From positions 1 to 42,861 of the forward strand of contig DCHW01000024.1 in NCBI GenBank assembly GCA_002314935.1: a DNA stretch of 42,861 nt, read 5' to 3'. Below the pieces are notes generated by a model, which was not told where the DNA came from, ran no database searches, and was given only the letters and a program-made list of their open reading frames with translations. Source of the stretch: Clostridiales bacterium UBA1742 (GTDB taxonomy: Bacteria; Bacillota; Clostridia; TANB77; CAG-508). The first letter of the stretch is position 1; every line of letters starts with the position of its first letter. The position numbers were made by a program, and so were the translations under genes. This document shows, piece by piece, positions 1 through 9,646 of the stretch.

Positions 1-40
1 ATATCTATTTTAAACCTATATTTATATATTTTTATATAAC

Positions 41-77
41 AAAAAGCAGTCCTAGTTTTTTAGGACTGCTTTTTGTT
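41..77 (-). terminator. Rho-independent terminator of the spoVD-like gene
   Basis: A 10-bp inverted repeat (AGCAGTCCTA at 45-54, TAGGACTGCT at 61-70) is flanked by an A-run and a T-run, so it can act in both directions. It lies just past the stop codon at 80-82 of the minus-strand penicillin-binding protein gene. Confidence 0.85.
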
Positions 78-79
78 TC

Positions 80-2327
80 TTAATATCCACCACTTAATTC
101 TTCTTGTAATGTAATAGTTATTGTTGAACCTTGTTCAGCTTCTTTGCCTGAAGCTATATCTTGACTTATTACAATTCCAGAGCCATCTATTATTAAGTTA
201 AGATTTTTAGAATTTGCTGAGTTTAGTGCTTGGGCTGCTGATAATCCTTTAAAGTTTGGAACGGTAACATAAGTTCTTTCGCTATATGCATCTGTATATA
301 AATAAATAGTTGAGTTTTTAACTAATGTTATACCTGGTTTTGGAACTTGATCTGTAACTAATGTAGTAGAATAATCTTCATCACTACTAATTTTTACATT
401 AAATCCAGCATCTTGTAAAATTGTTTTTGCTTCTGATAAAGTTTTATTTCTTACATCTGGAACAGAGACGGTACTATAACCTGTTGTATTAGTTGAAGTC
501 GAATTACTATTTGAATTTATTCCTAAATAAGGCAATACTTCAGATAAAATTTGTGAAACGACAGGACCTGCAATTGTTCCACCTTGATGATTTCCTGCTT
601 TAGGGTTATATAATGCAACTAAAACAACTACTTGTGTATTAACAGTAGGAGATAGACCAACAAATGATGCAACATAACCTTCACTTTCGTTATCTGATAG
701 AGGTTCTGAAGTTCCTGATTTTCCACCAACAGAATATCCTGCAACTTTAGCATATTTTCCAGTGCCATCAGTAACTACATATTCAAGCATGTCCATCATT
801 GTGTCTGCGGTTTCTTTTGAAACAACTTGACGTATTTCTTTTGGCTGAATTGTTGTTACAGCACCAGTATCAACATTTGTAATTTCTTTTACAATTCTTG
901 GCTGCATAAGTACACCTTCATTTGCTATTGAAGAAAGTGCAGTTATTAATTGAATTGGAGTTATAGTAAATCTTTGACCAAATGACATAGTAGCAAGGTT
1001 AGTAGAATTAATATCATCCAAATCAAAAAATACGCTATTTGATTCACCATAAAAATATGAATTCGTTTTATTAAACAAACCAAAAGCTTGATAATATTTA
1101 TATAATTTTTTAGCACCAATTTTTTGACCTAGTTGTATAAATGCGGGGTTGCATGAATTGGCAAGAGCTTGTTTTAAACTTTGTGTACCATGTGGATCAT
1201 AATATTTCCAACAATTTATTGTTATACCTGAAACTTCTTGAGAACCAGAACAATAAAAATCAGAACTATTATTTGGAGTAACAATACCCTCTTCAAGACC
1301 AGCAGCAGCAGTAATTATTTTAAATGTTGATCCAGGTTCATATGTGTTTTGGACACATTTGTTATTCCACAAAGTATTATAGTAAAAATTTTGTTTTTCT
1401 TCATCTGATAATTCATCATAAACAGATTGAGTTCGGGTATTAGTTATAGTAAAAGGTGTATTTAAATCATAATCAGGATATGTTGCCATTGCAAGTACAT
1501 CACCATTTTGTGGATTCATAACAATTACAGTGCCGATAATCAGAATTATTATCATCAACTGCCTGTGATAAGTATTTTTCTGCAATTGATTGAATATTAA
1601 CATCTATTGTAAGAGTAACATTATTGCCATTTTGAGCTGCTACATATGTTCTTTGACCGTTTGGGATTTCTGAATTAACTGAATCTGTTGAGGTAACTAA
1701 TTTACCAGCAGTACCAGCAAGAATATCATTAAGTGAATTTTCTAATCCGACAAGACCATTGTTGTCTGTACCTGTAAAACCAATTAAATGAGATGCTAAT
1801 GTATTATATGGATAATATCTTTTTATATCATCTTCTACAGATATACCATATGAAATGTCTTCACTATCTAGCCATTCATTCAATAAATCTAATTTTGATT
1901 GTTCAACTTTTTCAGCAATTTTAAAATTTGTGGTTTTGGTATTTAATTTTTCTAAAGTTTCTTCATAGTCAAGTTCAAAAAGTTCAGAAAATTTTTGAGC
2001 AATTAATGTTTTATCTACATCTTTTTTATCTGAATATTTAAGATTGGAAGGATTTACTAATATAGTATCTACTTCGGCACTAATTGCTAATGCCTTTCCT
2101 GTAGAGTCATATATAGTACCTCTACTTGGCGATAAAAGTTTACTACTTAATTGGTTTTTAGTAGCTTCTTCTTTTAAATCAGCACCTTGTACAAATTGTA
2201 AAATTATAATACGTGCTATTAATATTAAAAACAATATTAATAATACGATAGTTAATATTAGTAACCTTTTTTTACCCAAATTATCTATTTTTATTAATTT
2301 ATTTTTTGAATTTTTTTTTGTTCCCAA
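80..2327 (-). CDS. spoVD: Class B penicillin-binding protein with PASTA domains (SpoVD/FtsI type), read through a +1 frameshift
   Basis: This is a transpeptidase that cross-links peptidoglycan, anchored in the membrane. The first part (2327 to 1536) holds a TTG start after an AGGTGG site, one membrane segment (about residues 20-45) and the dimerisation domain. A CGG at codon 265 must be skipped by +1 to enter the second part. That part carries the catalytic STFK (about S333), SCN (about 391) and KSG (about 536) motifs, then two PASTA repeats (about 619-745). The joined product is about 748 residues, a normal size for the family. Without the shift, a 275-residue protein with no transpeptidase domain would be made. 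SpoVD (spore cortex) is preferred over FtsI because of the PASTA tail and the spore-forming host, but no dcw cluster is nearby, so the assignment is moderate. The gene diverges from rsmA. Confidence 0.85.
1533..1535 (-). other. +1 frameshift site at an in-frame CGG codon (spoVD)
   Basis: On the minus strand the zero frame reads GAT TAT CGG CAC and stops 11 codons later (stop at 1500-1502). Skipping the C (complement of 1535) gives GAT TAT GGC ACT GTA ATT, which restores the expected strand leading into VMNPQNGDVLAMA. The site is between the dimerisation and transpeptidase domains. Confidence 0.85.
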
Positions 2328-2432
2328 AGTGTAACCACCTACCCATAAAGATTTTATATGATAATATATTAAAAATCAATTAATTTATTTAAAAAAGATA
2401 ATAAGTATAGTATAATGAAAAAGGTGATAAAA

Positions 2433-3284
2433 ATGAATTTATATGAAGAAACAAAATATATATTAAAGAAATATGGAATAACTGCAAATAAAAAACTTGG
2501 ACAGAATTTTTTAATAGATGAAGATGCAGTAAACAAATCTATAGAAGTTTCTAAAATTTCAAAAAGTGATTTGGTGATAGAGATTGGACCAGGACTTGGA
2601 ACATTAACAAAAATGTTATTAGAAAAAGCGGGAAAAGTTATTTGTATTGAATTGGATAATAGAATGATTGAAATATTAAATGATAGATTTTCAATGTATG
2701 ATAATTTTGCTGTAATAAATGAGGATGTTTTAAAAGTTAATTTGAAAGAATTAATAAAAAATGAAAAAAAAGGTGAAATGATTGATGTGAAAATTGTTGC
2801 AAATTTACCATATTATATAACTACACCAATAATAATGAAGCTTTTAGAGGATAGATTAGATATAAGTAGTATAACTGTAATGGTTCAAAAAGAAGTTGCT
2901 GATAGATTAACAGCTATAGCAGGACAAGAAAATTCTGGAGCAATTACATATGCAATAAGGTATTATACAGAACCTGAAAAAATAATGGACGTACCAAACA
3001 CTTCTTTTTTACCTGCACCAGAAGTTAATTCAAGTATAATAAAATTAAATGTTTTAAAAGAACCTGCTGTAGAAGTGAAAGATGAGAAAAAATTATTTAA
3101 AATAATCAAATTAGCATTTATGCAAAAAAGAAAAACATTATTAAATGCTTTAACTAATGGAAATTTATTAACAAACAAACAAGAAGTAGAAAAGATGATG
3201 AGTGACCTAGGTTTTGATTTGAAAATTAGAGGAGAAAAATTGTCTTTAGAAGACTTTAAAAGAATAGCTGATTACCTTGAATAG
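2433..3284 (+). CDS. rsmA: 16S rRNA (adenine-1518/1519-N6)-dimethyltransferase
   Basis: It dimethylates two adjacent adenines in helix 45 of 16S rRNA during 30S assembly, using S-adenosylmethionine. The SAM-binding motif EIGPGLGTLT and the catalytic NLPYYI motif are present, and the about 283-residue length is normal. An upstream in-frame ATG at 2415 overlaps a TATAAT hexamer (2411-2416), so the ATG at 2433, preceded by AAGGTGAT, is the better start; the mRNA leader would be very short. It sits head to head with spoVD and is followed by a separate promoter for gdpP. Confidence 0.95.
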   Translation: MNLYEETKYILKKYGITANKKLGQNFLIDEDAVNKSIEVSKISKSDLVIEIGPGLGTLTKMLLEKAGKVICIELDNRMIEILNDRFSMYDNFAVINEDVLKVNLKELIKNEKKGEMIDVKIVANLPYYITTPIIMKLLEDRLDISSITVMVQKEVADRLTAIAGQENSGAITYAIRYYTEPEKIMDVPNTSFLPAPEVNSSIIKLNVLKEPAVEVKDEKKLFKIIKLAFMQKRKTLLNALTNGNLLTNKQEVEKMMSDLGFDLKIRGEKLSLEDFKRIADYLE

Positions 3285-3313
3285 TTGACAAAAAGCCCAA
3301 TTTAAGGTAAAAT
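3285..3313 (+). promoter_or_regulatory. Sigma-A promoter of gdpP
   Basis: TTGACA (3285-3290), a 17-nt spacer, then TAAAAT (3308-3313). It begins directly after the rsmA stop codon and lies about 37 nt upstream of the gdpP start. Confidence 0.8.
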
Positions 3314-3350
3314 ATATAGGATTGTTAAGAAAGGAAGTAAGAAATAATTT

Positions 3351-5358
3351 ATGCAAAATAACAATAAAAAGTTCTTAGAAAATATAGAATCAAAAACTAA
3401 AATTTATTTAGTAATTATATTGGTAATATTAATTGTTTTATGTGCAGTAAATATTGTATTTATTATTCCTAGTATTATACTATATGCTTTAATAATTATA
3501 TACACTATATGGGTTGCTAATAAAAGAAAAGGTGAAATTTCAAATTATATAGATCAATTAACAATAAGTATGGATTCTGCAGCTAAAAATACATTAATTA
3601 ATTCTCCTTTTCCACTTATAATATTAGAAACAGATGGAAATGTTATATGGAGAAGTTCAAAATTTAATAATGAATTTTTAAATGTTGGAATAAATAGTTA
3701 TATAGATGAAATGACTAAAGAAATAAAAATAGAAATAGAAAACAATAATATTCCTAAAATAGACAAAAAAATAGAAATAGAAGGAAAAATTTATCACGTA
3801 ATTGGAAACTATGTAAAAATTAAACAAAAAGATAGAAAAAAAGCTAATAAATATATGACAATATTATATTTTGTAGATGTTACTAGCGAAGAAGAATTAT
3901 TAAAAAAATACAATGATTCTCAAACTTCTGTTGGAATTATAATGATAGATAATTATGATGAAATTTTACAAAGAACAGTTGCTGAAGAAAGAGCTCAATT
4001 TTTAGCAACATTAGAAAAAAGACTTTATGATTGGGCTGGAGAAACTAATGGAATAATTATTAAAACAGAAAGAGATACATTTGTATATATTTTTGACAGA
4101 AAATATATACAAAAAATGAAAAATGATAAATTTGCAATTCTTGATACTATAAAAGAAATAAAAACAAAAGAAAAATTACAATTAACATTAAGTATTGCAA
4201 TTTCGGATGAAGGAGAAACTAATTACGAAAAATACGAATCTGCTAATGATGCAATGGACATTGCGCTTGGAAGAGGTGGAGACCAAGCAGTAATAAAACA
4301 AAATGGAAAATATAGTTTCTTTGGAGGAAAGACACAAGAATTAGAAAAAAGAACAAAAGTAAAAGCAAGAGTGGTTGCCCATGCTTTAGAAGAATTGGTA
4401 AAAAAAGCTGAAAATGTAATTATTATGGGACATCTTAATGGTGATATAGACTCAATGGGATCAAGCTTAGGATTATATAGATTTGTTAAATCTATGGGAA
4501 AGGATGCCTATATTGTTAATAATACAAATGGTCTTAGTTTAGATAATTTTATTAACGAAATGAAAGAAAATGATGAGTATAACAATGTGCTTTTAGATAA
4601 AAATGAGGCTATTTCAAAAACAACATCACAAACTCTTCTTATTATAACAGATACCCATAAAAAAAGTTATGTTGAAATTCCAGAATTGTTAGATAAAACG
4701 GAAAATATAGTTATAATAGATCACCATAGAAGAGCAACAGATTATATAGATAATGCATTGCTTACATTTCATGAAGTATATGCTTCTTCTGCATCAGAAT
4801 TAGTTACAGAAATAGTAGAATATGCTACAAAAGATGTAACTTTAGAACAAATAGAAGCAGAGGGATTATATGCCGGAATAATGATGGATACAAAAAACTT
4901 TACATTTAAGACAGGAGTTAGAACATTTGAAGCTGCTGCTTATTTAAGAAAATATGGAATAGATATAATTAGAGTAAAAAAATGGTTCCAAAGTGATTTG
5001 GAAAGTTATACAGTAATAGCTGATATTGTAAAAAATGTTGAAATTATAAATGAGTCAATAGGGATTTCTGAATACAAAGATAAAGATAAAAATGCTAATT
5101 TAATTTGTGCAAAAGCTGCGGATGAATTATTAACAATAAGCGAAATTACTGCATCATTTGTAATAGGAAATTTAGGAGATAAAATTTGTATAAGTGGTCG
5201 TTCTATAGGGGATATAAATGTTCAATTAATATTAGAAAAATTACGGTGGAGGTGGTCATATTACTCTTGCTGGAGCTCAACTAGAAAATATGACTATGGA
5301 AGAAGCTAAAACTGAGTTAATAATAAGAATAAATGAATATTTTACAGAACAATCATAA
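3351..5358 (+). CDS. gdpP: Cyclic-di-AMP phosphodiesterase GdpP (YybT family), read through a +1 frameshift
   Basis: This membrane protein hydrolyses c-di-AMP and so tunes cell-wall and potassium homeostasis. Order: two membrane segments (about 17-56), a PAS-like domain (about 80-150), a degenerate GGDEF domain (about 185-310), then the DHH domain with GHLNGDIDS (about 359; the usual NPD is changed to NGD) and IIDHHRR (about 456). A CGG at codon 632 interrupts the C-terminal DHHA1 domain. With a +1 shift it continues as GGGGHITLAGAQL and ends with TAA at 5356-5358, for a total of 668 residues. The zero frame stops at 5309 and loses the conserved GGGH substrate-binding motif, so the shift is needed for activity. 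Confidence 0.9.
5244..5246 (+). other. +1 frameshift site at an in-frame CGG codon (gdpP)
   Basis: The zero frame reads GAA AAA TTA CGG TGG AGG. Skipping the C at 5244 gives TTA GGT GGA GGT GGT CAT, that is L-GGGGH, the invariant DHHA1 motif. The zero-frame stop is at 5307-5309, 21 codons downstream. Confidence 0.9.
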
Positions 5359-5532
5359 AAAAACAAAAAATACAAAAGTATAATGAAATAAAAAAAACAA
5401 AAGATAAATCTATAGATAAATATATCACAAATTGCAGAAAACTTTTTCTTTTTCAATACTATATATGACAAATTATTTAGAAAAATTAATATAGAATATG
5501 GTATGCAAAAGAAAAGGTATGAGGTGGTAAGG

Positions 5533-7747
5533 ATGTTTCAAAATATAATTGATGAAGAAGATAATGAATATAAAAAAGAAAATACAAGAAAAAAAACCTG
5601 GAAAGATTTTCTTTCCATTTCCATTTATGATATAGTTTTATATGCTATATCATTTATGATATCTATGGTTAGCTTTGGAGACGAGTTTGCTCCATTTGGA
5701 CTAGCCATATTTGCAGCTGCATGCAGCAATCAAATACCTGCAGCAATTATTTTGGTTTGTACATGTATAGGAACAATTGTTGGATTTGGTATTAAAGGAT
5801 TTTTAACATATTTTATTACAGTATTTTTATTTGTAGCAATGACATTATTATTTAGAAAAAGATATCAAGATAAAAATAGAAATGAAAAGCAAAAACTTGG
5901 AGCATATGTAATTATTTCTATATTAACAGTACAAGTTACAAAATTATTTTTTGGAGTATTTTTAATATATGATTTATTAGCATCAATTACATATGCACTA
6001 ATAACATACATATTTTATAAAATTTTTGTTAATTCAATTACTGTGATTAAAGAATATGGAATAAAGGCTTTTACAGTAGAAGAAGTTATTGGGGCTAGCT
6101 TATTACTTGCAATAGCAGTATATTCATTAAATGGATTAAATGTTTTTGGGTTATCAATAAGTAATATTTTAAGTATAATGATTGTAATGTTTTTAGGATG
6201 GAAAAACGGAATGCTTGTTGGGGCAACATCAGGAATAACAATAGGGGTGGTGTTAGGTATAATAGGTAATGGTAATCCAATTTTGATTACATCTTATGCA
6301 ATATCTCGGAATGATAGCAGGGTTATTAAATAAACTTGGTAAAATAGGTGTAATAGTTGGATTTTGTTTAGGAAATGCTGCAATTACATATTTTACAAAT
6401 GGTAATACTGTACCAATTATAACAATTAGAGAAATTTTAATTGCATCACTGGGATTATTACTAATACCTAAAACAGTAAAAATAGATATAGAAGATATAA
6501 TTGGAAAAACAAAATATTTACCAACAACAGGTGGTGTGCTAGAAGGATCAACAGAAGAAGCAGTTAATAAATTAAATACATTTTCAGAAACAATATCTGA
6601 AATGGCAAGAAGCTGTAATGATGTTGCAAATGAAAATACACAAACAGATTTAGAATTAAAAATAGAAGCACGAGAAAGTTTTAAAGATGAATTAATAAAT
6701 AATATAGAAGATTTTACAGAAAATATTTTATATGATGATTTAATTGAAGATGAAAATATTTTAGATGATATATATGAACTGCTTGAAGAAAAAGAAGATA
6801 TAAATAAAGAAGAATTATTTGAGATTTTTCAGAAAAATAATAATTATATAATTGGTGTAGATGAAGAAAACAAAAATGAACAGGTAGAAGAAGATGTTAA
6901 AAATATAGTAAAAGCAGTAAACCAAACATACAGAATTAATAAATTAAACATTGTTTGGAAACAAAAGGAGGCTGCTCATAAAAAAATGTTAGCAAATCAG
7001 CTTGGGGGAGTTTCAAAAGTAATATCATCTATTGCGGATAATATAGAGGAAACAACAGAAAAAACAATAAAAACTGAAGAAAAGCCTCAATATAAAGTTG
7101 AAATAGTATCAACTGTTGCAACAAAAAATAAAAGTGAAATTTCTGGAGATACATTTATACATACTAAATTGCATGATGGTAAATTTATGATGGCAATAAG
7201 TGATGGAATGGGATCTGGAAAAAATGCTAAGAAGAGTAGTTCAACTGTAATAAAAATGCTAGAAAGACTACTTACAACAGGATTTGACAAAGATGTTTCA
7301 ATTGGATTAATAAATTCAGCTGTTAATTTAAATTCAACTGAAGATACTTATGCAACTATTGATTTATCTGTTATTGATGTTAATAATGGAGAAATTGAAT
7401 TTATAAAAAATGGAGCATCTCCAACATTCATAAAAAATAAAAATAAAGTAGAAGTTATTAAATCTGTTGAATTACCAGCAGGAATTGTTGATAATATTGA
7501 TTTAGTTGTTTACAACAAAAAAGTAGCAGAAAACAATATTATTGTAATGTGTAGTGATGGAATTCTAGAATCAAATGAAGAACTAGCAAACAAAGAAATA
7601 TGGGTTAAAGATTTTTTAGAAAATATTGAAACAGAAGATATAAAAGAAATTGCAGATTTACTACTTAACGAAGCAATAAATAATGGAAATGGAATTGCCC
7701 AAGATGATATGACAGTTTTAGTTGCAAAAATTAAAAATATAGTATAA
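5533..7747 (+). CDS. spoIIE: Stage II sporulation protein E (PP2C phosphatase), read through a +1 frameshift
   Basis: SpoIIE is the membrane serine phosphatase that dephosphorylates SpoIIAA and so activates sigma-F in the forespore. The N-terminal half is a multi-pass membrane domain (at least eight hydrophobic segments). The C-terminal PP2C domain (about 535-735) has the metal-binding AISDGMGSGKNA, MCSDGILES and AQDDMTV motifs. The ATG at 5533 is chosen over 5503 because AGGTGG (5522-5527) lies 5 nt upstream. A CGG (codon 259 from this start) splits the gene inside the membrane domain; +1 decoding gives SYAIS-GMIAGLLNKLGK and a 737-residue protein. Without it, only a truncated membrane domain is made and no phosphatase. 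Confidence 0.9.
6307..6309 (+). other. +1 frameshift site at an in-frame CGG codon (spoIIE)
   Basis: The zero frame reads GCA ATA TCT CGG AAT GAT and stops at 6331-6333. Skipping the C at 6307 gives TCT GGA ATG ATA GCA GGG, restoring the SGMIAGL membrane-loop sequence and opening the long frame to the phosphatase domain. Confidence 0.88.
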
Positions 7748-7766
7748 TATATAAATGGTTTTAAAG

Positions 7767-7784
7767 GGCTGGTTTTAACCAGCC
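7767..7784. terminator. Perfect hairpin between spoIIE and aspS
   Basis: GGCTGGTT and AACCAGCC flank a 2-nt centre, with outer TTTTA/TAAAA pairing. No long T-run follows, so it may be a weak terminator after spoIIE or an mRNA processing/stability hairpin before aspS. Confidence 0.5.
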
Positions 7785-7818
7785 TAAAATAGATATATAA
7801 ACAGACGGGGGAAGAAAC

Positions 7819-9564
7819 ATGGGAAGATATAGAACACATAATTGTAATGAATTAACAATAAAAAATGTAGGTGAAGAGGTTAAACTTTCTGGTTGGGTGC
7901 AAACAATTAGAAATTTAGGTTCAATGAAATTTATAGATTTACGAGATGAAAAAGGAATAACCCAAATAGTTGTATCAAACAACATGGACTTATCTGACAT
8001 AGTAACAGAAACTGTAATTATGGTTGAAGGTAAGGTTATAGAACGTTCTAATAAAAATTCTAAAATTCCAACAGGAGATATTGAAATAGAAGCAATTAAT
8101 ATTAAAATTTTAGGAAAATGCAAAAACGTATTACCTTTTGAAGTTAATTCAGAAAAAGCAGGAGAAGCAAGAGAAGATTTAAGATTAGAATATAGATTTT
8201 TAGATTTAAGAAATAAAAAATTACATGATACAATTATACTTCGTTCTCAAATAATGAAAACATTAAGAGGAAAAATGGATGAATTAGGATTTACTGAAAT
8301 TCAAACACCAATACTTGCAAATTCTTCACCAGAAGGGGCAAGAGATTTTTTAGTTCCAAGTAGATTACATCCAGGAGAATTTTATGCATTACCTCAAGCA
8401 CCACAACAATTTAAACAATTATTAATGGTTAGTGGTTTTAATAAATATTATCAAATAGCTCCATGTTTTAGAGATGAAGATCCAAGAGCTGATAGAGCCC
8501 CAGGTGAATTTTATCAATTGGATTTTGAAATGGCTTTTGCAACACAAGAAGATGTTTTAAAAGTATTAGAAGAAGTTTTTACAGAGGTATTTACAAAACA
8601 TACAGATTGGAAGGTTGATAATGTTCCATTTATAAGAATTCCATATTTAGAAGCAATGGAGAAATATGGTTCAGATAAACCAGATTTAAGAAATCCACTT
8701 ATTATAGAGGATGTAACAGATGTATTTATGGGAACAGAATTTAAAGCATTTCAGGATAAAACAATAAAAGCAATTGTTGTTCCAAATGGCGGAGCACAAA
8801 GTAGAAAGTTTTTTGATAGTATGACTGAATTTGCTATACAAGAATTATCTGCCAAAGGACTAGCATGGGTAAAATTTGATGAACAAAATATTCCTGTAGG
8901 CGGAATTGCAAAATTTATAGATGAAGATATTAAAAATAGTTTACAAGCTAAATTAAATGCAAAAAAAGAAGATTCTATATTCTTTATTGCAGATGAATTT
9001 AAGAAGGCTCAAAAAATTGCAGGTGGAGTAAGAATAGAACTTGCAAATAGATTAGACTTAATAAAAAAAGGAGAATATAAACTTTGCTTTATAGTTGATT
9101 TTCCTATGTATGAGTTATCAGATGAAGGAAAAATTGATTTTTGCCATAATCCATTTTCTATGCCACAAGGTGAAATGCATGCTTTAGAAACAATGGATCC
9201 ATTAGATATACTTGCATATCAATATGATGTTGTATGTAATGGATATGAAGTTGCTTCAGGAGCTGTAAGAAATCATGATCCAGAAATTATGGTAAAAGCA
9301 TTTGAAATTGCAGGTTATAAAGAAGAAGATATAAAAAATAGATTTGGAGCTTTATATACAGCATTTCAATATGGTGCACCACCACATGCTGGCGCAGCAC
9401 CTGGACTAGATAGAATGGTAATGCTTGTAGCTGATTCAAACAACATAAGAGAAGTTATAGCATTTCCTAAAAACAAAAAAGCAAGAGATTTACTTATGAG
9501 AGCACCAAGCCAAGTATTTGATGAACAATTAAAAGATGTACATATAAAAATAGATAATGAATAA
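7819..9564 (+). CDS. aspS: Aspartate--tRNA ligase
   Basis: A class II aminoacyl-tRNA synthetase that charges tRNA-Asp with aspartate in the cytoplasm. The N-terminal OB-fold anticodon-binding domain starts the protein. Motif 2 (CFRDEDPRADRAPGEF) and motif 3 (GAAPGLDRMVML) are clear, and the mid-protein GAD insertion typical of bacterial AspRS is present; 581 residues is the usual size. A GGGGGA ribosome site precedes the ATG. With asnS also in this window, the enzyme need not be non-discriminating, but that cannot be decided from sequence alone. Confidence 0.96.
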   Translation: MGRYRTHNCNELTIKNVGEEVKLSGWVQTIRNLGSMKFIDLRDEKGITQIVVSNNMDLSDIVTETVIMVEGKVIERSNKNSKIPTGDIEIEAINIKILGKCKNVLPFEVNSEKAGEAREDLRLEYRFLDLRNKKLHDTIILRSQIMKTLRGKMDELGFTEIQTPILANSSPEGARDFLVPSRLHPGEFYALPQAPQQFKQLLMVSGFNKYYQIAPCFRDEDPRADRAPGEFYQLDFEMAFATQEDVLKVLEEVFTEVFTKHTDWKVDNVPFIRIPYLEAMEKYGSDKPDLRNPLIIEDVTDVFMGTEFKAFQDKTIKAIVVPNGGAQSRKFFDSMTEFAIQELSAKGLAWVKFDEQNIPVGGIAKFIDEDIKNSLQAKLNAKKEDSIFFIADEFKKAQKIAGGVRIELANRLDLIKKGEYKLCFIVDFPMYELSDEGKIDFCHNPFSMPQGEMHALETMDPLDILAYQYDVVCNGYEVASGAVRNHDPEIMVKAFEIAGYKEEDIKNRFGALYTAFQYGAPPHAGAAPGLDRMVMLVADSNNIREVIAFPKNKKARDLLMRAPSQVFDEQLKDVHIKIDNE

Positions 9565-9570
9565 TTAGAA

Positions 9571-9627
9571 AAAGGACTGTTCTTTTTCAATAACACGAAA
9601 GTGGAAATTTGGAACAGTTCTTTTTTT
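9571..9627 (+). terminator. Terminator-like stem-loop after aspS
   Basis: AAAGGACTGTTC (9571-9582) pairs with GAACAGTTCTTT (9612-9623), closing a 29-nt loop that itself holds a small CACGAAAGTG hairpin. A T-run follows to 9627, just before the topB ribosome binding site. Confidence 0.65.
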
Positions 9628-9646
9628 AGAAAATACGGAGGAAAAC

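Noticed and set aside
7510..8123. Antisense ORFs over spoIIE and aspS
   Set aside because: Shadow frames of conserved genes with no start signals or recognisable domains.
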